This document shows positions 9,284 to 18,056 of a DNA stretch of 64,000 nucleotides, in pieces; the first letter of the stretch is position 1; each line of letters opens with the position of its first letter. The position numbers were made by a program, and so were the translations under genes. Origin of the DNA: Arcticibacter sp. (GTDB lineage: Bacteria > Bacteroidota > Bacteroidia > 2-12-FULL-35-15); assembly GCA_021155045.1 (NCBI GenBank), contig JAJNQB010000001.1, positions 258,059 to 322,058 on the forward strand, read 5' to 3'. The notes under the pieces are model-generated. The model saw nothing but the letters and a program-made list of their open reading frames with translations, did no database searches and was not told where the DNA came from.

Positions 9284-10516
9284 CTATTTAGGGAAACACA
9301 AATAATATTTTTTAACCGTTTTGGAAATTACATCAATGCTTAATTGATCAGATGCATCTGCAATGTCTCGAACTGTTCCGTCCTTAAATAAAATATTAAT
9401 TCGAATTTTATCTGCTCTGTAAGCATCGTTAGTTACATTACCAGTAAAAACAAAATAACTAATTTCTTTTTCGTTTAACGATAAAGATTTTTTAACTTCT
9501 TTTTTTAAATCATTGATTTTACCTTCTTTGAAAGGTTGATTCTGTAATTCAATTCCAAATAAATTTCTGTTTAAAAGATATGCTGATAAAAGGTTTAGCA
9601 CTTTATCTGTTTTGATGTCGGATGCCCATACTTTTACAGATGCCATAATATCGTAATCGTCTAAGGAGGCAAACGATAGTAGTATGCTTTTGTCTTTAAT
9701 AAAATCTTCTTTTGAATATTTGTTGTATAAAAAGGTTTTTAAAGCTGGGGTGCAAAATAAATCTACTTTTTTTTCAGCAAGCTCTTTTGCCCGTTTCAAA
9801 ATATTCACCAATAAATTTTCTGCACTTAATACTGTTTTATGTAAATATACTTGCCAATACATAAGTCTTCTAGCAATAATAAATTTTTCGATGGAATAAA
9901 TTCCTTTTGCTTCAACAACCAATTGGTCGTTTACCACATTCAACATTTTAATAATTCTTTCCGTACTAATAACTCCTTCTGATACGCCTGTAAAAAAACT
10001 ATCTCGTTTCAAATAGTCTAGTCTGTCCATATCCAGCTGACTTGAAACTAATTGATGAAGAAATTTTTTTTTGTATTTGTTTTGAAAGATTTTAATTGCT
10101 AAATCCAGCTTGCCACCAAATTCTTGATTTAAGCTATTCATAAACATTTCAGAAATATCTTCGTGATTCACATTGTTTACAATGCTATGTTCTAAAGCAT
10201 GTGAAAATGGACCATGTCCTATGTCGTGTAATAATATTGCAATGGTAACACCTTGTGCTTCTTCCTCCGAAATTTCATGCCCTTTTGAGCTAATTGTATC
10301 TACCGCTTGACACATTAAATGCATGGCACCCATTGCATGGTGAAATCGAGTGTGCAATGCTCCAGGGTAAACTAAATTTGTTAGCCCTAATTGCTTAATT
10401 CTTCTTAGTCTTTGAAAATAGGGATGATCTATTAAATCGTAAACTATTTCGTATGGTATAGATACAAAACCATAAATAGGGTCATTAAAAATTTTTAGTT
10501 TATTTGCGTTATTCAT
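9284..10516 (-). CDS. HD-domain phosphohydrolase (dGTPase-like, YwfO type)
   Basis: The protein, about 410 residues, is an HD-superfamily metal-dependent phosphohydrolase. The metal ligands are visible in TRFHHAMGAMHLM and AILLHDIGHGPFSHALEH, followed by SQLDMDRLDYLKRDSF, the pattern of the dGTPase/SAMHD1-like and YwfO group. Likely substrates are (d)NTPs, but this is inferred from the family. The start chosen is MNNANKLKIFNDPIYG, where family members begin; an in-frame ATG 11 codons upstream lies within the promoter region. It is divergent from porX, and a promoter-like TTTG-N11-TAAATTTG lies just upstream. Confidence 0.88.
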   Translation of the reverse strand: MNNANKLKIFNDPIYGFVSIPYEIVYDLIDHPYFQRLRRIKQLGLTNLVYPGALHTRFHHAMGAMHLMCQAVDTISSKGHEISEEEAQGVTIAILLHDIGHGPFSHALEHSIVNNVNHEDISEMFMNSLNQEFGGKLDLAIKIFQNKYKKKFLHQLVSSQLDMDRLDYLKRDSFFTGVSEGVISTERIIKMLNVVNDQLVVEAKGIYSIEKFIIARRLMYWQVYLHKTVLSAENLLVNILKRAKELAEKKVDLFCTPALKTFLYNKYSKEDFIKDKSILLSFASLDDYDIMASVKVWASDIKTDKVLNLLSAYLLNRNLFGIELQNQPFKEGKINDLKKEVKKSLSLNEKEISYFVFTGNVTNDAYRADKIRINILFKDGTVRDIADASDQLSIDVISKTVKKYYLCFPK

Positions 10517-10527
10517 AATGTGTTTCA

Positions 10528-10550
10528 CAAATTTAGTTAAAAAATGCAAA
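10528..10550 (-). promoter_or_regulatory. Promoter-like TTTG-N11-TAAATTTG upstream of the HD gene
   Basis: On the minus strand the -7 element TAAATTTG ends 12 bases before the chosen ATG, with TTTG exactly 11 bases further upstream. The usual spacing in Bacteroidota is near 19. The same 11-base arrangement occurs before the ABC-F gene at 36 kb and the TPR gene at 58.5 kb. Confidence 0.4.
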
Positions 10551-10624
10551 GCTGATAATAAATAAGTTTTTCATGAGTTTATTAATTTTATAACTTTAAC
10601 CAAAATAAAACAACTCAAAAAATT

Positions 10625-12178
10625 ATGGACAAAATCAATGTATTGTGGGCTGATGACGAAATAGATTTATTGAAACCTCATATTTTATTTTTACAAGAAA
10701 AAGGATATGATGTGCAAACAGCTACAAGTGGAGATGAGGCGCTTGAATTGGTTGAAGCAAATAATTTTTCGGTTGTGTTACTAGATGAAAATATGCCAGG
10801 TTTGAGTGGGATAGAAACATTGAGTAAGTTAAAAACAAAACGTCCGCAACTTCCTGTAATTATGATTACCAAAAGTGAAGAGGAGCATATCATGGAAGAT
10901 GCTATTGGTTCAAAAATTTCTGACTATTTAATTAAACCAGTAAATCCTAATCAAATATTACTTTCTCTTAAAAAAACATTGGATAACAAACGTTTGATAA
11001 GTGAAAAAACAACATCAAATTATCAGCAAGAATTTCGTCAAATTGGTATGTCCTTGGGTGATAGATTGAACTGGGAAGAATGGAAAGATATTTATAAAAA
11101 ACTTGTTTATTGGGAGTTGGAATTGGAGAAAAGCAAAGACGAGAGCATGTTTGAAATTTTAAAAATGCAAAAGTCTGAAGCGAATAAGCTGTACGGAAAA
11201 TTTATTGAAAATAATTATATCGGTTGGCTGAATGGAAAAACAGCAAATCCTCCTTTGTTTTCGCATACTTTATTCAAAGCTAAAATTGCTCCGATGCTCG
11301 ACAAAGATGAAACAACATTTGTTGTGTTGATTGATAATTTGCGATACGACCAATGGAAAATAATTGAACCAATCATCAACGAATATTTTAAAGTTGAACA
11401 GGAAGATTTGTACAGTAGTATTTTACCAACAGCAACACAATACGCTCGGAATGCTTTTTTTGCTGGATTAATGCCAAGTGAAATTGAAAAACGTTTTCCT
11501 AAATTATGGTTGAATGATGAAGATGAAGGCGGAAAAAATATGCACGAAGAAGAATTACTTGCAGAACAGCTTAAGCGTTTAGGAAAAGATGTTAAGATGA
11601 GTTACCATAAAATTACAAATCATGCTGCTGGCAAAAAATTATCGGAGAACATGAGTAATTTAATGCAAAACAGATTAAATGTTATTGTATATAATTTTGT
11701 GGATATGCTTTCCCATGCTCGTACAGAGATGGAAGTAATTCGAGAATTAGCTGATGATGAAAAAGCATACCGTTCTATTACATTATCATGGTTCGAGCAT
11801 TCACCTTTACATGAAATAATTAAGCAAATTGCTGCAAAAAAATGTAAATTGGTAATTACTACTGACCATGGTACAATTAAAGTTACCGAACCAAGTAAAG
11901 TTGTTGGCGATAAAAATGTAAATACCAACTTGCGTTACAAACAAGGAAAAACACTAGATTATGTGAAGAAAGAAGTTTTTGAAGTAAAAAATCCAGCAGA
12001 TGTTTTTTTACCGAAACAAAATGTAAGTACCACTTATGTGTTTGTAAAAGAAGATTTGTTTTTTGCCTATCCTAATAACTTCAATTATTATGTTGGCTAT
12101 TATCGAAACACATTTCAGCATGGTGGCATATCTTTAGAAGAAATGATAATTCCTGTTGTAACCTTAAGCGCAAAGTAA
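10625..12178 (+). CDS. porX: PorX: response regulator with PglZ-type effector domain, T9SS regulator
   Basis: The first 120 or so residues form a receiver domain with the acidic pocket D10/D11, phospho-acceptor D54 (LLDENMPG), T82 and K104 (DYLIKP). The rest is a PglZ/alkaline-phosphatase-superfamily domain with FVVLIDNLRYDQW, the nucleophile region SILPTATQYARN and the metal motif ITTDHG. This two-part architecture is diagnostic of PorX, which with the sensor PorY controls T9SS genes in Porphyromonas; its PglZ domain is reported to cleave oligonucleotides. No porY-like kinase is present in the window. The gene is followed after three bases by tsaE, a common arrangement in the phylum. The 517-residue length is normal. 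Confidence 0.93.
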   Translation: MDKINVLWADDEIDLLKPHILFLQEKGYDVQTATSGDEALELVEANNFSVVLLDENMPGLSGIETLSKLKTKRPQLPVIMITKSEEEHIMEDAIGSKISDYLIKPVNPNQILLSLKKTLDNKRLISEKTTSNYQQEFRQIGMSLGDRLNWEEWKDIYKKLVYWELELEKSKDESMFEILKMQKSEANKLYGKFIENNYIGWLNGKTANPPLFSHTLFKAKIAPMLDKDETTFVVLIDNLRYDQWKIIEPIINEYFKVEQEDLYSSILPTATQYARNAFFAGLMPSEIEKRFPKLWLNDEDEGGKNMHEEELLAEQLKRLGKDVKMSYHKITNHAAGKKLSENMSNLMQNRLNVIVYNFVDMLSHARTEMEVIRELADDEKAYRSITLSWFEHSPLHEIIKQIAAKKCKLVITTDHGTIKVTEPSKVVGDKNVNTNLRYKQGKTLDYVKKEVFEVKNPADVFLPKQNVSTTYVFVKEDLFFAYPNNFNYYVGYYRNTFQHGGISLEEMIIPVVTLSAK

Positions 12179-12181
12179 AAG

Positions 12182-12601
12182 ATGAATCAAGTTATTGAAG
12201 TTGTTAGTCTTTCCGAACTTCCTGTTGCTGCCGAAAAGTTATTAGCAATTTGTGAAGGAAAAAAAGTATTTGCATTTAAGGGCGAAATGGGAGCTGGTAA
12301 AACTACTTTTATAAAAGCGATATGTGAACAATTAAATGTGATTGGAAATATAAGCAGCCCCACATTTTCATTAGTAAATGAATATCTTACCCAATCAGGT
12401 GAAAAAATATTTCATTTTGATTTTTATCGTATTAAATCAGAAAGTGAAGCGTATGATATGGGTTATGAAGACTATTTGTATTCCAATTCCTATTGCTTTA
12501 TTGAATGGCCCGAAAAAATAGAAAATCTACTTCCTTCTAATACTGTTCTTGTTGCTATTTCAAAAGTTGGTGAAAAACGAGAGTTAATAGTCGATTTTTA
12601 A
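12182..12601 (+). CDS. tsaE: TsaE: ATPase for tRNA threonylcarbamoyladenosine synthesis
   Basis: TsaE is the small P-loop ATPase that helps TsaB/TsaD place the t6A modification at position 37 of ANN-decoding tRNAs. The Walker A motif GEMGAGKT spans residues 34-41. The characteristic SSPTFSLVNEY and HFDFYRI motifs follow, and the CFIEWPEKI motif is present towards the C-terminus. The 139-residue length is typical. It is almost contiguous with porX and probably co-transcribed. Assignment is secure. Confidence 0.95.
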   Translation: MNQVIEVVSLSELPVAAEKLLAICEGKKVFAFKGEMGAGKTTFIKAICEQLNVIGNISSPTFSLVNEYLTQSGEKIFHFDFYRIKSESEAYDMGYEDYLYSNSYCFIEWPEKIENLLPSNTVLVAISKVGEKRELIVDF

Positions 12602-12727
12602 AAATATGAACCTTTTTATACTTTTTTTCTTCATTAACAGGCCTTACCTCATAACTCTCTTTTAATGCAGTAAAATATTGCAATTGTTTTCTTAAATTTG
12701 TCTTAGCATTCCCATTTAGAACAGAAA

Positions 12728-13945
12728 ATGAAAACGTCAAAAGAAATACTTGCTTCTCTTACACAAACAGCTTTAATGCCTCAAGAAGAAATGCTTGAAA
12801 TAGGCAAAAAAAAAGGCAAATTATTTATTGGAATCCCTAGAGAAATATCCTTTCAAGAAAATCGAGTGGCATTGGTGCCAGATGCTGTTGCTTTGCTTGT
12901 AAATAATGGACATCAAGTAGTTGTGGAAACAAATGCTGGTAAAATGTCAAACTTTCAAGACCACGATTATAGTGAAGCTGGAGCGCAAATTGTTTATAGC
13001 CCAGAAGATGTTTATAAAGCAGATATTATCTTAAAAGTAGCTCCTCCATCTCCTGTTGAGATTGAAATGATGCAACAAAAACAAACATTAATTTCAGCAT
13101 TACAACTTTCTATTCAACCAGAAAATTTTTTGAAACAATTAATTGCAAAAAGAGTTACAGCCATTGCCTTTGATTGGATAAAAGATGGTGATGGGATTTA
13201 CTCAGTAATTCGTTCGATGGGCGAAATTGCAGGAGGAACATCCATTCTTATTGCGGCTGAATATTTAAGCAATGCAAACAATGGACAAGGAGCAATACTT
13301 GGCGGAATTTCAGGGATTTCACCAACAGAAGTTATAATTTTAGGAGCAGGTACTGTTGGTGAATTTGCAACTCGTGCAGCTTTGGGTTTAGGAGCTTCTG
13401 TAAAAGTATTTGATAACTCTATTTACAAATTAAGAAGATTACAAAGTGATATTGGTGCTCGAGTTTTTACATCTGTTATTCAACCAAGAGTTTTGGCAAA
13501 ACATTTAAAAACAGCAGATGTGGTTATTGGCGCAATAAGAGCACAACATGGTAGAACACCTTGTGTGGTTACTGAAGCAATGGTAAGCGAAATGAAAGTT
13601 GGCTCAGTTATAATCGATGTAAGTATCGATCAAGGAGGATGTTTTGAAACATCTGAAGTAACAAACCATTCAAAACCAATCTTCAGAAAACATAGTGTAA
13701 TTCATTATTGTGTTCCCAATATCGCATCCCGTGTATCTCGTACTGCCTCTTATGCACTTAGTACTATTTTTGCACCAATCCTTGTAAATATAGGTGATGA
13801 AGGGGGGGTGGAAAATATGTTGCGACAAAACGAAGGGGTAAGAAATGGTGTTTATATCTATAACGGTTCTGTTACAAACAAAGATTTAGCAGAGATGTAT
13901 AAGTTGCCTTATAAGGATATAAACTTAATTATGGCTGCTTGGTAA
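12728..13945 (+). CDS. ald: Alanine dehydrogenase-like protein
   Basis: The 405-residue protein has the alanine dehydrogenase/PNT alpha fold, with PREISFQENRVALVPDAV near the N-terminus, a Rossmann motif VIILGAGTVGEFATRAALG, and the conserved VSIDQGGCFE. The lysine of the substrate site is kept (ILKVAPP). The catalytic His expected where typical enzymes read LHLA is replaced by Gln here (ALQLSIQPE). This may be usual for the Bacteroidota branch, which often sits next to porX-tsaE, but it leaves oxidative deamination of alanine uncertain. A 126-base gap without visible signals separates it from tsaE. Confidence 0.8.
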   Translation: MKTSKEILASLTQTALMPQEEMLEIGKKKGKLFIGIPREISFQENRVALVPDAVALLVNNGHQVVVETNAGKMSNFQDHDYSEAGAQIVYSPEDVYKADIILKVAPPSPVEIEMMQQKQTLISALQLSIQPENFLKQLIAKRVTAIAFDWIKDGDGIYSVIRSMGEIAGGTSILIAAEYLSNANNGQGAILGGISGISPTEVIILGAGTVGEFATRAALGLGASVKVFDNSIYKLRRLQSDIGARVFTSVIQPRVLAKHLKTADVVIGAIRAQHGRTPCVVTEAMVSEMKVGSVIIDVSIDQGGCFETSEVTNHSKPIFRKHSVIHYCVPNIASRVSRTASYALSTIFAPILVNIGDEGGVENMLRQNEGVRNGVYIYNGSVTNKDLAEMYKLPYKDINLIMAAW

Positions 13946-13966
13946 AATATTCTATTAAATTTTTTT

Positions 13967-14383
13967 ATGGCGATTGAAGGAAAAAATGCTGATTTAATCA
14001 GACGGTTTAAATTTTATGGTTTCGGATTTTTACTCGGAATAGTATTAGTAGGTGTAATATATAAAGGCAGAGGTTGTAAAATGCCTGGTTCTGTTAAGTT
14101 GGAAGAATTAAGTAGCCAAACATTAATACTTACAAAACATGCTGAATGTAGAATGAATTGCAGAAATATTTCGCTGGAAGAAATAAAATATTTATTGAAA
14201 TTCGGAAAGATAAATTATGATAAAAGCAATGTTCGCGATAAACCTTGTGGCACTTATGCTGTTGAAGGAAATTCTCAAGATGGACAAGAACTACGAGTTG
14301 TTATAGCTGATTGCGATACAATTTCAAAAATTGTTACAGCCATTGATTTGAAATTAGAAAATGACAAGTGTGATTGTGATTAA
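13967..14383 (+). CDS. DUF4258 domain protein with N-terminal membrane anchor
   Basis: The 138-residue protein has one hydrophobic segment (FYGFGFLLGIVLVGVIY, about residues 17-33) followed by a DUF4258 domain containing LTKHAECRMNCRNISLEEI, with the expected His and Arg-rich helix, and the strand pattern ELRVVIADCDTI. DUF4258 is a small alpha/beta fold resembling some toxin nucleases, but no function is established for this membrane-anchored type. Three cysteines cluster at the C-terminus (CDCD end). It follows the ald gene by 21 bases and converges directly with the next gene. Confidence 0.75.
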   Translation: MAIEGKNADLIRRFKFYGFGFLLGIVLVGVIYKGRGCKMPGSVKLEELSSQTLILTKHAECRMNCRNISLEEIKYLLKFGKINYDKSNVRDKPCGTYAVEGNSQDGQELRVVIADCDTISKIVTAIDLKLENDKCDCD

Positions 14384-15226
14384 CTAAATCGGAATTTGAA
14401 GTCCTAAAACTAAAATAGTTTCTGCTGTCCAAAAATAATGTTTTGCTTTTCCTTCTCCGTACACAAGAACATTTCTATAATCTGCAAAAACTCCTTTTCC
14501 TGTATATTCTAAGTAAAAATATTTATAGAAATCATAACGCAAACCAAGTTCTGCTCCAATGCAATAACCTGCAATATGAAATCTATTATTTAAATCTTTC
14601 CCAAAAATAGTAACTTGTGTTCTTGGGATAACAGGACCAGCACCAAATTTTCCAATACCACTTATCCAATGTTTTTTATTTTTACTGATTAATAATCTTT
14701 GCCGTTTCATAATGTTCAGCATCAAAAAATTTGCTCCATCAGAATGTTCAAAAGCTAAAAAATTGTCGGGGCTGATTAAGGTATCTTTGTCAATGTATTC
14801 CCCATGAATTGTTCCTTTGATGCGAAGTGTTTGCCAGTTTCGCATAATATATTTTGTGTGATCAAAATTAATTTCTATTCCTAAATCTTTTTTATTGTTA
14901 AAAAAATAACCTAATCTATAGTTGTATTGAGGAATTGTTAAGTCTGTGTGCAACATATTTTTAAACCCAGGTCTGTCCGTTGCAGCAGCATTATAAATCG
15001 TAAATTCATACGACTCAGGTTTTCCTGTTGTAGCATTAATTTCTGTTGTTGTATTTTTAAAATGAATATCGCTTTTTGAAAATATTTCTCGGTTATACCC
15101 CCAAGAAAAATAAAACGTTCCTTTTCCAGCTTTTGATTGTTGTGGACAATCACATTTTTCGTCTTGAGCTTTTACGTATGTGCACAACCCTAAAAAAAAT
15201 AGAATAGATAATAATTTAATCTTCAT
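14384..15226 (-). CDS. Outer-membrane beta-barrel-like protein, unknown function
   Basis: No named family is recognised. The protein has a Sec signal peptide (MKIKLLSILFFLGLCTYVKA, cut before QDEKCDC), a Cys pair soon after the cut, and a mature part of about 260 residues with alternating aromatic strands and glycine turns, as in outer-membrane porin-like barrels. I took the Met that opens the signal peptide; an earlier in-frame Met would add eight residues (MFHENILQ). It abuts the DUF4258 gene tail to tail with no gap. The gene downstream of it in the same direction is absent, so it is probably monocistronic. Confidence 0.6.
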   Translation of the reverse strand: MKIKLLSILFFLGLCTYVKAQDEKCDCPQQSKAGKGTFYFSWGYNREIFSKSDIHFKNTTTEINATTGKPESYEFTIYNAAATDRPGFKNMLHTDLTIPQYNYRLGYFFNNKKDLGIEINFDHTKYIMRNWQTLRIKGTIHGEYIDKDTLISPDNFLAFEHSDGANFLMLNIMKRQRLLISKNKKHWISGIGKFGAGPVIPRTQVTIFGKDLNNRFHIAGYCIGAELGLRYDFYKYFYLEYTGKGVFADYRNVLVYGEGKAKHYFWTAETILVLGLQIPI

Positions 15227-15335
15227 CTGTAAAATGTTTTCGTGGAACAAAGATATATAAAACCATGTTCTTAATATATTGTACCAATAATTTTAAATCT
15301 TACATCGGTATTAGATGAGATAAATCATTTTTGCG

Positions 15336-15370
15336 TTTAACCCTAAGCAGACAGTTAAAAAAAATAACTG
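15336..15370. other. Intergenic motif TTTAACCCTAAGCAG with small hairpin
   Basis: TTTAACCCTAAGCAG is followed by an inverted repeat CAGTTA-(7 A)-TAACTG, with further pairing outward at two mismatches. A 14/15 match to the same 15-mer occurs at 33488-33502, after the second gldN. The purpose is unknown. Confidence 0.4.
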
Positions 15371-15447
15371 CCTACGATTAAGTGTTTGTAAGACTTTTTG
15401 TATTTTATGGGGATAAGAAATTTTAACAAACACCAAATCGGGATTAT

Positions 15448-15502
15448 CCGCATTAAGACAGATAGTGCAGCTTTTCTAAAGCTTTCTACTGTCTAATTGC
15501 GG
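15448..15502. other. Long imperfect hairpin in the groEL downstream region
   Basis: The two halves of this 55-base stretch are nearly complementary: CCGCATTAAGACAG at the left pairs with CTGTCTAATTGCGG at the right with a small offset, and the inner parts (AGCTTT/AAAGCT) also pair, leaving a three-base loop. It lies between the groEL terminator and the outer-membrane protein start within a gene-free stretch of about 330 bases. It could be a structured RNA or a palindromic repeat element. Confidence 0.45.
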
Positions 15503-15510
15503 TTTAAAAT

Positions 15511-15543
15511 AAAAAAACCTTGAGCAAAACTCAAGGTTTTTTT
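15511..15543 (-). terminator. Rho-independent terminator of groES-groEL
   Basis: The stem is AACCTTGAG / CTCAAGGTT with a short loop, flanked by A and T runs on both sides, so it can act in both directions. It lies just past the groEL stop codon in the direction of transcription. Confidence 0.85.
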
Positions 15544-15560
15544 ATAATCTATTTGTAGGT

Positions 15561-17198
15561 TTACATCATTCCACCCATTCCGCCCATTCCTGGAGCGCCC
15601 ATTGGCATAGATGGAGCATCCTCTTTTACTTCTGCTAAAACACACTCTGTTGTTAAAAGCATTGCAGCAATTGAAGCGGCATTTTCTAATGCAATACGAG
15701 TTACTTTTGTAGGATCGATAACGCCAGCAGCAAATAAATTTTCATATTTTTCGGTACGAGCATTATAACCAAAATCAGTTTTTCCTTCGCGTACTTTTTG
15801 AACTACGACAGCACCTTCTCCGCCTGCATTTGCAATAATTTGACGTAATGGTTCTTCTATCGCACGTTTGATGATTGCAATTCCAGTATTCTCATCTTCA
15901 TTTGCACCTTTTAATTTTTCTAATGCTTCAATAGCACGAATGTATGCAACACCTCCTCCTGCAACAATTCCTTCTTCTACTGCAGCACGAGTAGCAGCTA
16001 ATGCATCATCAACTCTATCTTTTTTCTCTTTCATTTCAACTTCAGTAGCAGCACCAACATAAAGTACAGCAACACCACCAGCTAATTTAGCTAAGCGCTC
16101 TTGCAGTTTTTCTTTGTCATAATCAGAAGTTGTTGATTCAATTTGTGCTTTTATTTGATTTACACGAGCCGTTATTTCAGCTTTTTTACCAGAACCACCA
16201 ACAATAGTTGTATTGTCTTTGTCAATAGTAATTTTTTCTGCTTTACCTAAGAAAGATAAATCTGCATTCTCTAATTTGAATCCACGCTCTTCGCTGATAA
16301 AAACTCCACCAGTTAAAATTGCAATATCCTCTAACATTGCTTTTCTTCTATCTCCAAATCCTGGAGCTTTAATAGCAGCAATTTTTAAATTAGCACGTAA
16401 ACGATTTACAACAAGTGTTTGTAATGCTTCTCCATCTAAATCTTCAGCAATGATTAATAAAGGTTTGCCTGATTGTACTGCTTTTTCAAGAATTGGAAGC
16501 AATTCTTTCATTCCTGATATTTTTTTCTCGTAAATCAAAACATAAGGGTTTTCAAGCACAGCTTGCATTTTATCTACATCAGTAATAAAGTATGGAGAAA
16601 TGTATCCTCTGTCAAATTGCATTCCTTCAACTACCTCAACAGTAGTTTCTGTGCCTTTTGCTTCTTCAACTGTGATAACACCTTCTTTTTTTACTCTACC
16701 CATTGCTTCCGCAATTAGCTTTCCGATAGTATTGTCATTGTTTGCCGAAATAGTAGCTACTTGCTCAATTTTTTTGATGTCGTCTCCAACTTTTTTTGAT
16801 TGAGTTTTTAAGTTTTCTACTACAGCAATAACAGCCTTATCAATTCCTCTTTTTAAATCCATTGGGTTTGCTCCAGCTGCAACATTTTTTAAACCAGCAG
16901 TAACAATTGCTTGTGCTAAAACTGTTGCAGTGGTGGTTCCATCTCCTGCAGCATCAGCTGTTTTAGAAGCAACTTCTTTTAACATTTGAGCACCCATGTT
17001 TTCTACTGGATCTTTCAATTCAATCTCTTTTGCAACAGAAACCCCATCTTTTGTTACACTGGGAGCTCCAAATTTTTTATCGATAATTACATTTCTTCCT
17101 TTTGGACCTAATGTAACTTTTACTGCATTTGCCAAAGCATCAACGCCTTTTTTTAATCGGTCGCGAGCATCAACGTTAAATAAAATATCTTTTGCCAT
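15561..17198 (-). CDS. groL: GroEL chaperonin (Hsp60)
   Basis: This is the 545-residue chaperonin subunit, the ATP-driven folding cage that works with GroES. Signature features include DARDRLKKGVDALANAVKVT near the N-terminus, the ATP motif DGTTTATVLA, the hallmark AAVEEGIVAGGG, and a Gly-Met-rich tail ending GGMGGMM. It is directly downstream of groES by 51 bases and ends at a strong terminator. No CIRCE operator (TTAGCACTC inverted repeat) was seen upstream of the pair. Confidence 0.99.
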   Translation of the reverse strand: MAKDILFNVDARDRLKKGVDALANAVKVTLGPKGRNVIIDKKFGAPSVTKDGVSVAKEIELKDPVENMGAQMLKEVASKTADAAGDGTTTATVLAQAIVTAGLKNVAAGANPMDLKRGIDKAVIAVVENLKTQSKKVGDDIKKIEQVATISANNDNTIGKLIAEAMGRVKKEGVITVEEAKGTETTVEVVEGMQFDRGYISPYFITDVDKMQAVLENPYVLIYEKKISGMKELLPILEKAVQSGKPLLIIAEDLDGEALQTLVVNRLRANLKIAAIKAPGFGDRRKAMLEDIAILTGGVFISEERGFKLENADLSFLGKAEKITIDKDNTTIVGGSGKKAEITARVNQIKAQIESTTSDYDKEKLQERLAKLAGGVAVLYVGAATEVEMKEKKDRVDDALAATRAAVEEGIVAGGGVAYIRAIEALEKLKGANEDENTGIAIIKRAIEEPLRQIIANAGGEGAVVVQKVREGKTDFGYNARTEKYENLFAAGVIDPTKVTRIALENAASIAAMLLTTECVLAEVKEDAPSMPMGAPGMGGMGGMM

Positions 17199-17249
17199 AA
17201 TTTAATATTATTAGTTTTTAGTTATTTAAAATTTTTGATTTACAATTTA

Positions 17250-17528
17250 TTAAACGATTGCGAAAATATCGCTTTCACGCATAATTAAAAGGTCTTTTCC
17301 ATCAACCTGAATTTCGGTGCCTGCATATTTACCGTATAAAACATTATCGCCAACTTTAACAGTCATGGGTTCATCTGGCTTTCCGTTTCCAACAGCTATT
17401 ACTTTACCGCGTTGTGGTTTCTCTTTTACTGTATCAGGAATGATAATTCCTCCTGCGGTTTTTTCTTCTGCAGCAGCAGCCTCTACAATTACTCTGTCTG
17501 CTAATGGTTTGATACTTACTTTTGCCAT
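17250..17528 (-). CDS. groS: GroES co-chaperonin (Hsp10)
   Basis: The 92-residue protein is the lid of the GroEL cage. It has the GroES landmarks IKPLADRVIVEAAAAEEKTA, the mobile loop with GGIIIPDT, GKVIAVGNGK and VGDNVLYGKYAGTEI. It is first in a two-gene operon with groEL. The gap upstream to secG holds a terminator for the preceding operon, so groES should have its own promoter; I found no convincing TAnnTTTG element or CIRCE operator there. Confidence 0.98.
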   Translation of the reverse strand: MAKVSIKPLADRVIVEAAAAEEKTAGGIIIPDTVKEKPQRGKVIAVGNGKPDEPMTVKVGDNVLYGKYAGTEIQVDGKDLLIMRESDIFAIV

Positions 17529-17652
17529 AATAATTTTATAATTTAAAGTTTAACTTTTTTTTCTTTTGTGTTGGCTTTTGGTCATAATTCATGCCAGTTG
17601 CTTGTTTTGTTGAATCTCCGACAATTTTTCCGATGAATTTTATTTTTCAAAA

Positions 17653-17688
17653 AAAATGTCAGAAATGTTTGTGACACTCTGACATTTT
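17653..17688 (-). terminator. Terminator downstream of secG
   Basis: A perfect 11-bp stem AAAATGTCAGA / TCTGACATTTT encloses a 14-base loop. Read on the minus strand the stem is followed by a T run, as expected for a terminator ending the lptE-TPR-secG transcript before groES. Confidence 0.75.
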
Positions 17689-17709
17689 AAAGTGAATATA
17701 TTTTTAAGA

Positions 17710-18054
17710 CTATTTAGTAGAGTCTTGCATTAATGGAATTGCATTTCCGTTTCCATTAGCTGGTTGGTCTCCAGCAACCGCCTCCACAGATTTACGCGTA
17801 TCAGATTCATTCGCTTTTTTTGTTCCATTAGAAGTTCCGCTATACTGAGCTGAAAATATACTTAGTGCAAGTAATGCAATTGCTAAAGACCATGTAGCTT
17901 TTTCTAAAAAGTCGGCAGTTTTACGAACGCCCATAACTTGGTTAGAAGAAGAAAAAGAAGAAGCCAGTCCACCGCCTTTAGAGTTTTGTACCAATACTAC
18001 CAAAATAAGTAAGATACAAACTATGATTATTAATACCGAAATAATAGATTCCAT
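17710..18054 (-). CDS. secG: SecG preprotein translocase subunit
   Basis: SecG is the small accessory subunit of the SecYEG channel. The 114-residue protein has two membrane helices: the first begins right at the N-terminus (IISVLIIIVCILLILVVLVQ), followed by the family motif QNSKGGGLASSF, and the second is ATWSLAIALLALSIFS. The C-terminal tail is polar. It follows the TPR-like gene by two bases, and the order lptE, TPR-like, secG, groES, groEL is common in Bacteroidota. Confidence 0.93.
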   Translation of the reverse strand: MESIISVLIIIVCILLILVVLVQNSKGGGLASSFSSSNQVMGVRKTADFLEKATWSLAIALLALSIFSAQYSGTSNGTKKANESDTRKSVEAVAGDQPANGNGNAIPLMQDSTK

Positions 18055-18056
18055 AA

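Noticed and set aside
12555..12740. A 61-codon minus-strand frame in the tsaE-ald gap
   Set aside because: It overlaps the end of tsaE and the start of ald, has no ribosome-binding signal and no recognisable content. The 126-base gap appears to hold no gene.
17529..17709. CIRCE operator or heat-shock promoter before groES
   Set aside because: The TTAGCACTC-N9-GAGTGCTAA repeat is absent; the only inverted repeat there is the terminator of secG.
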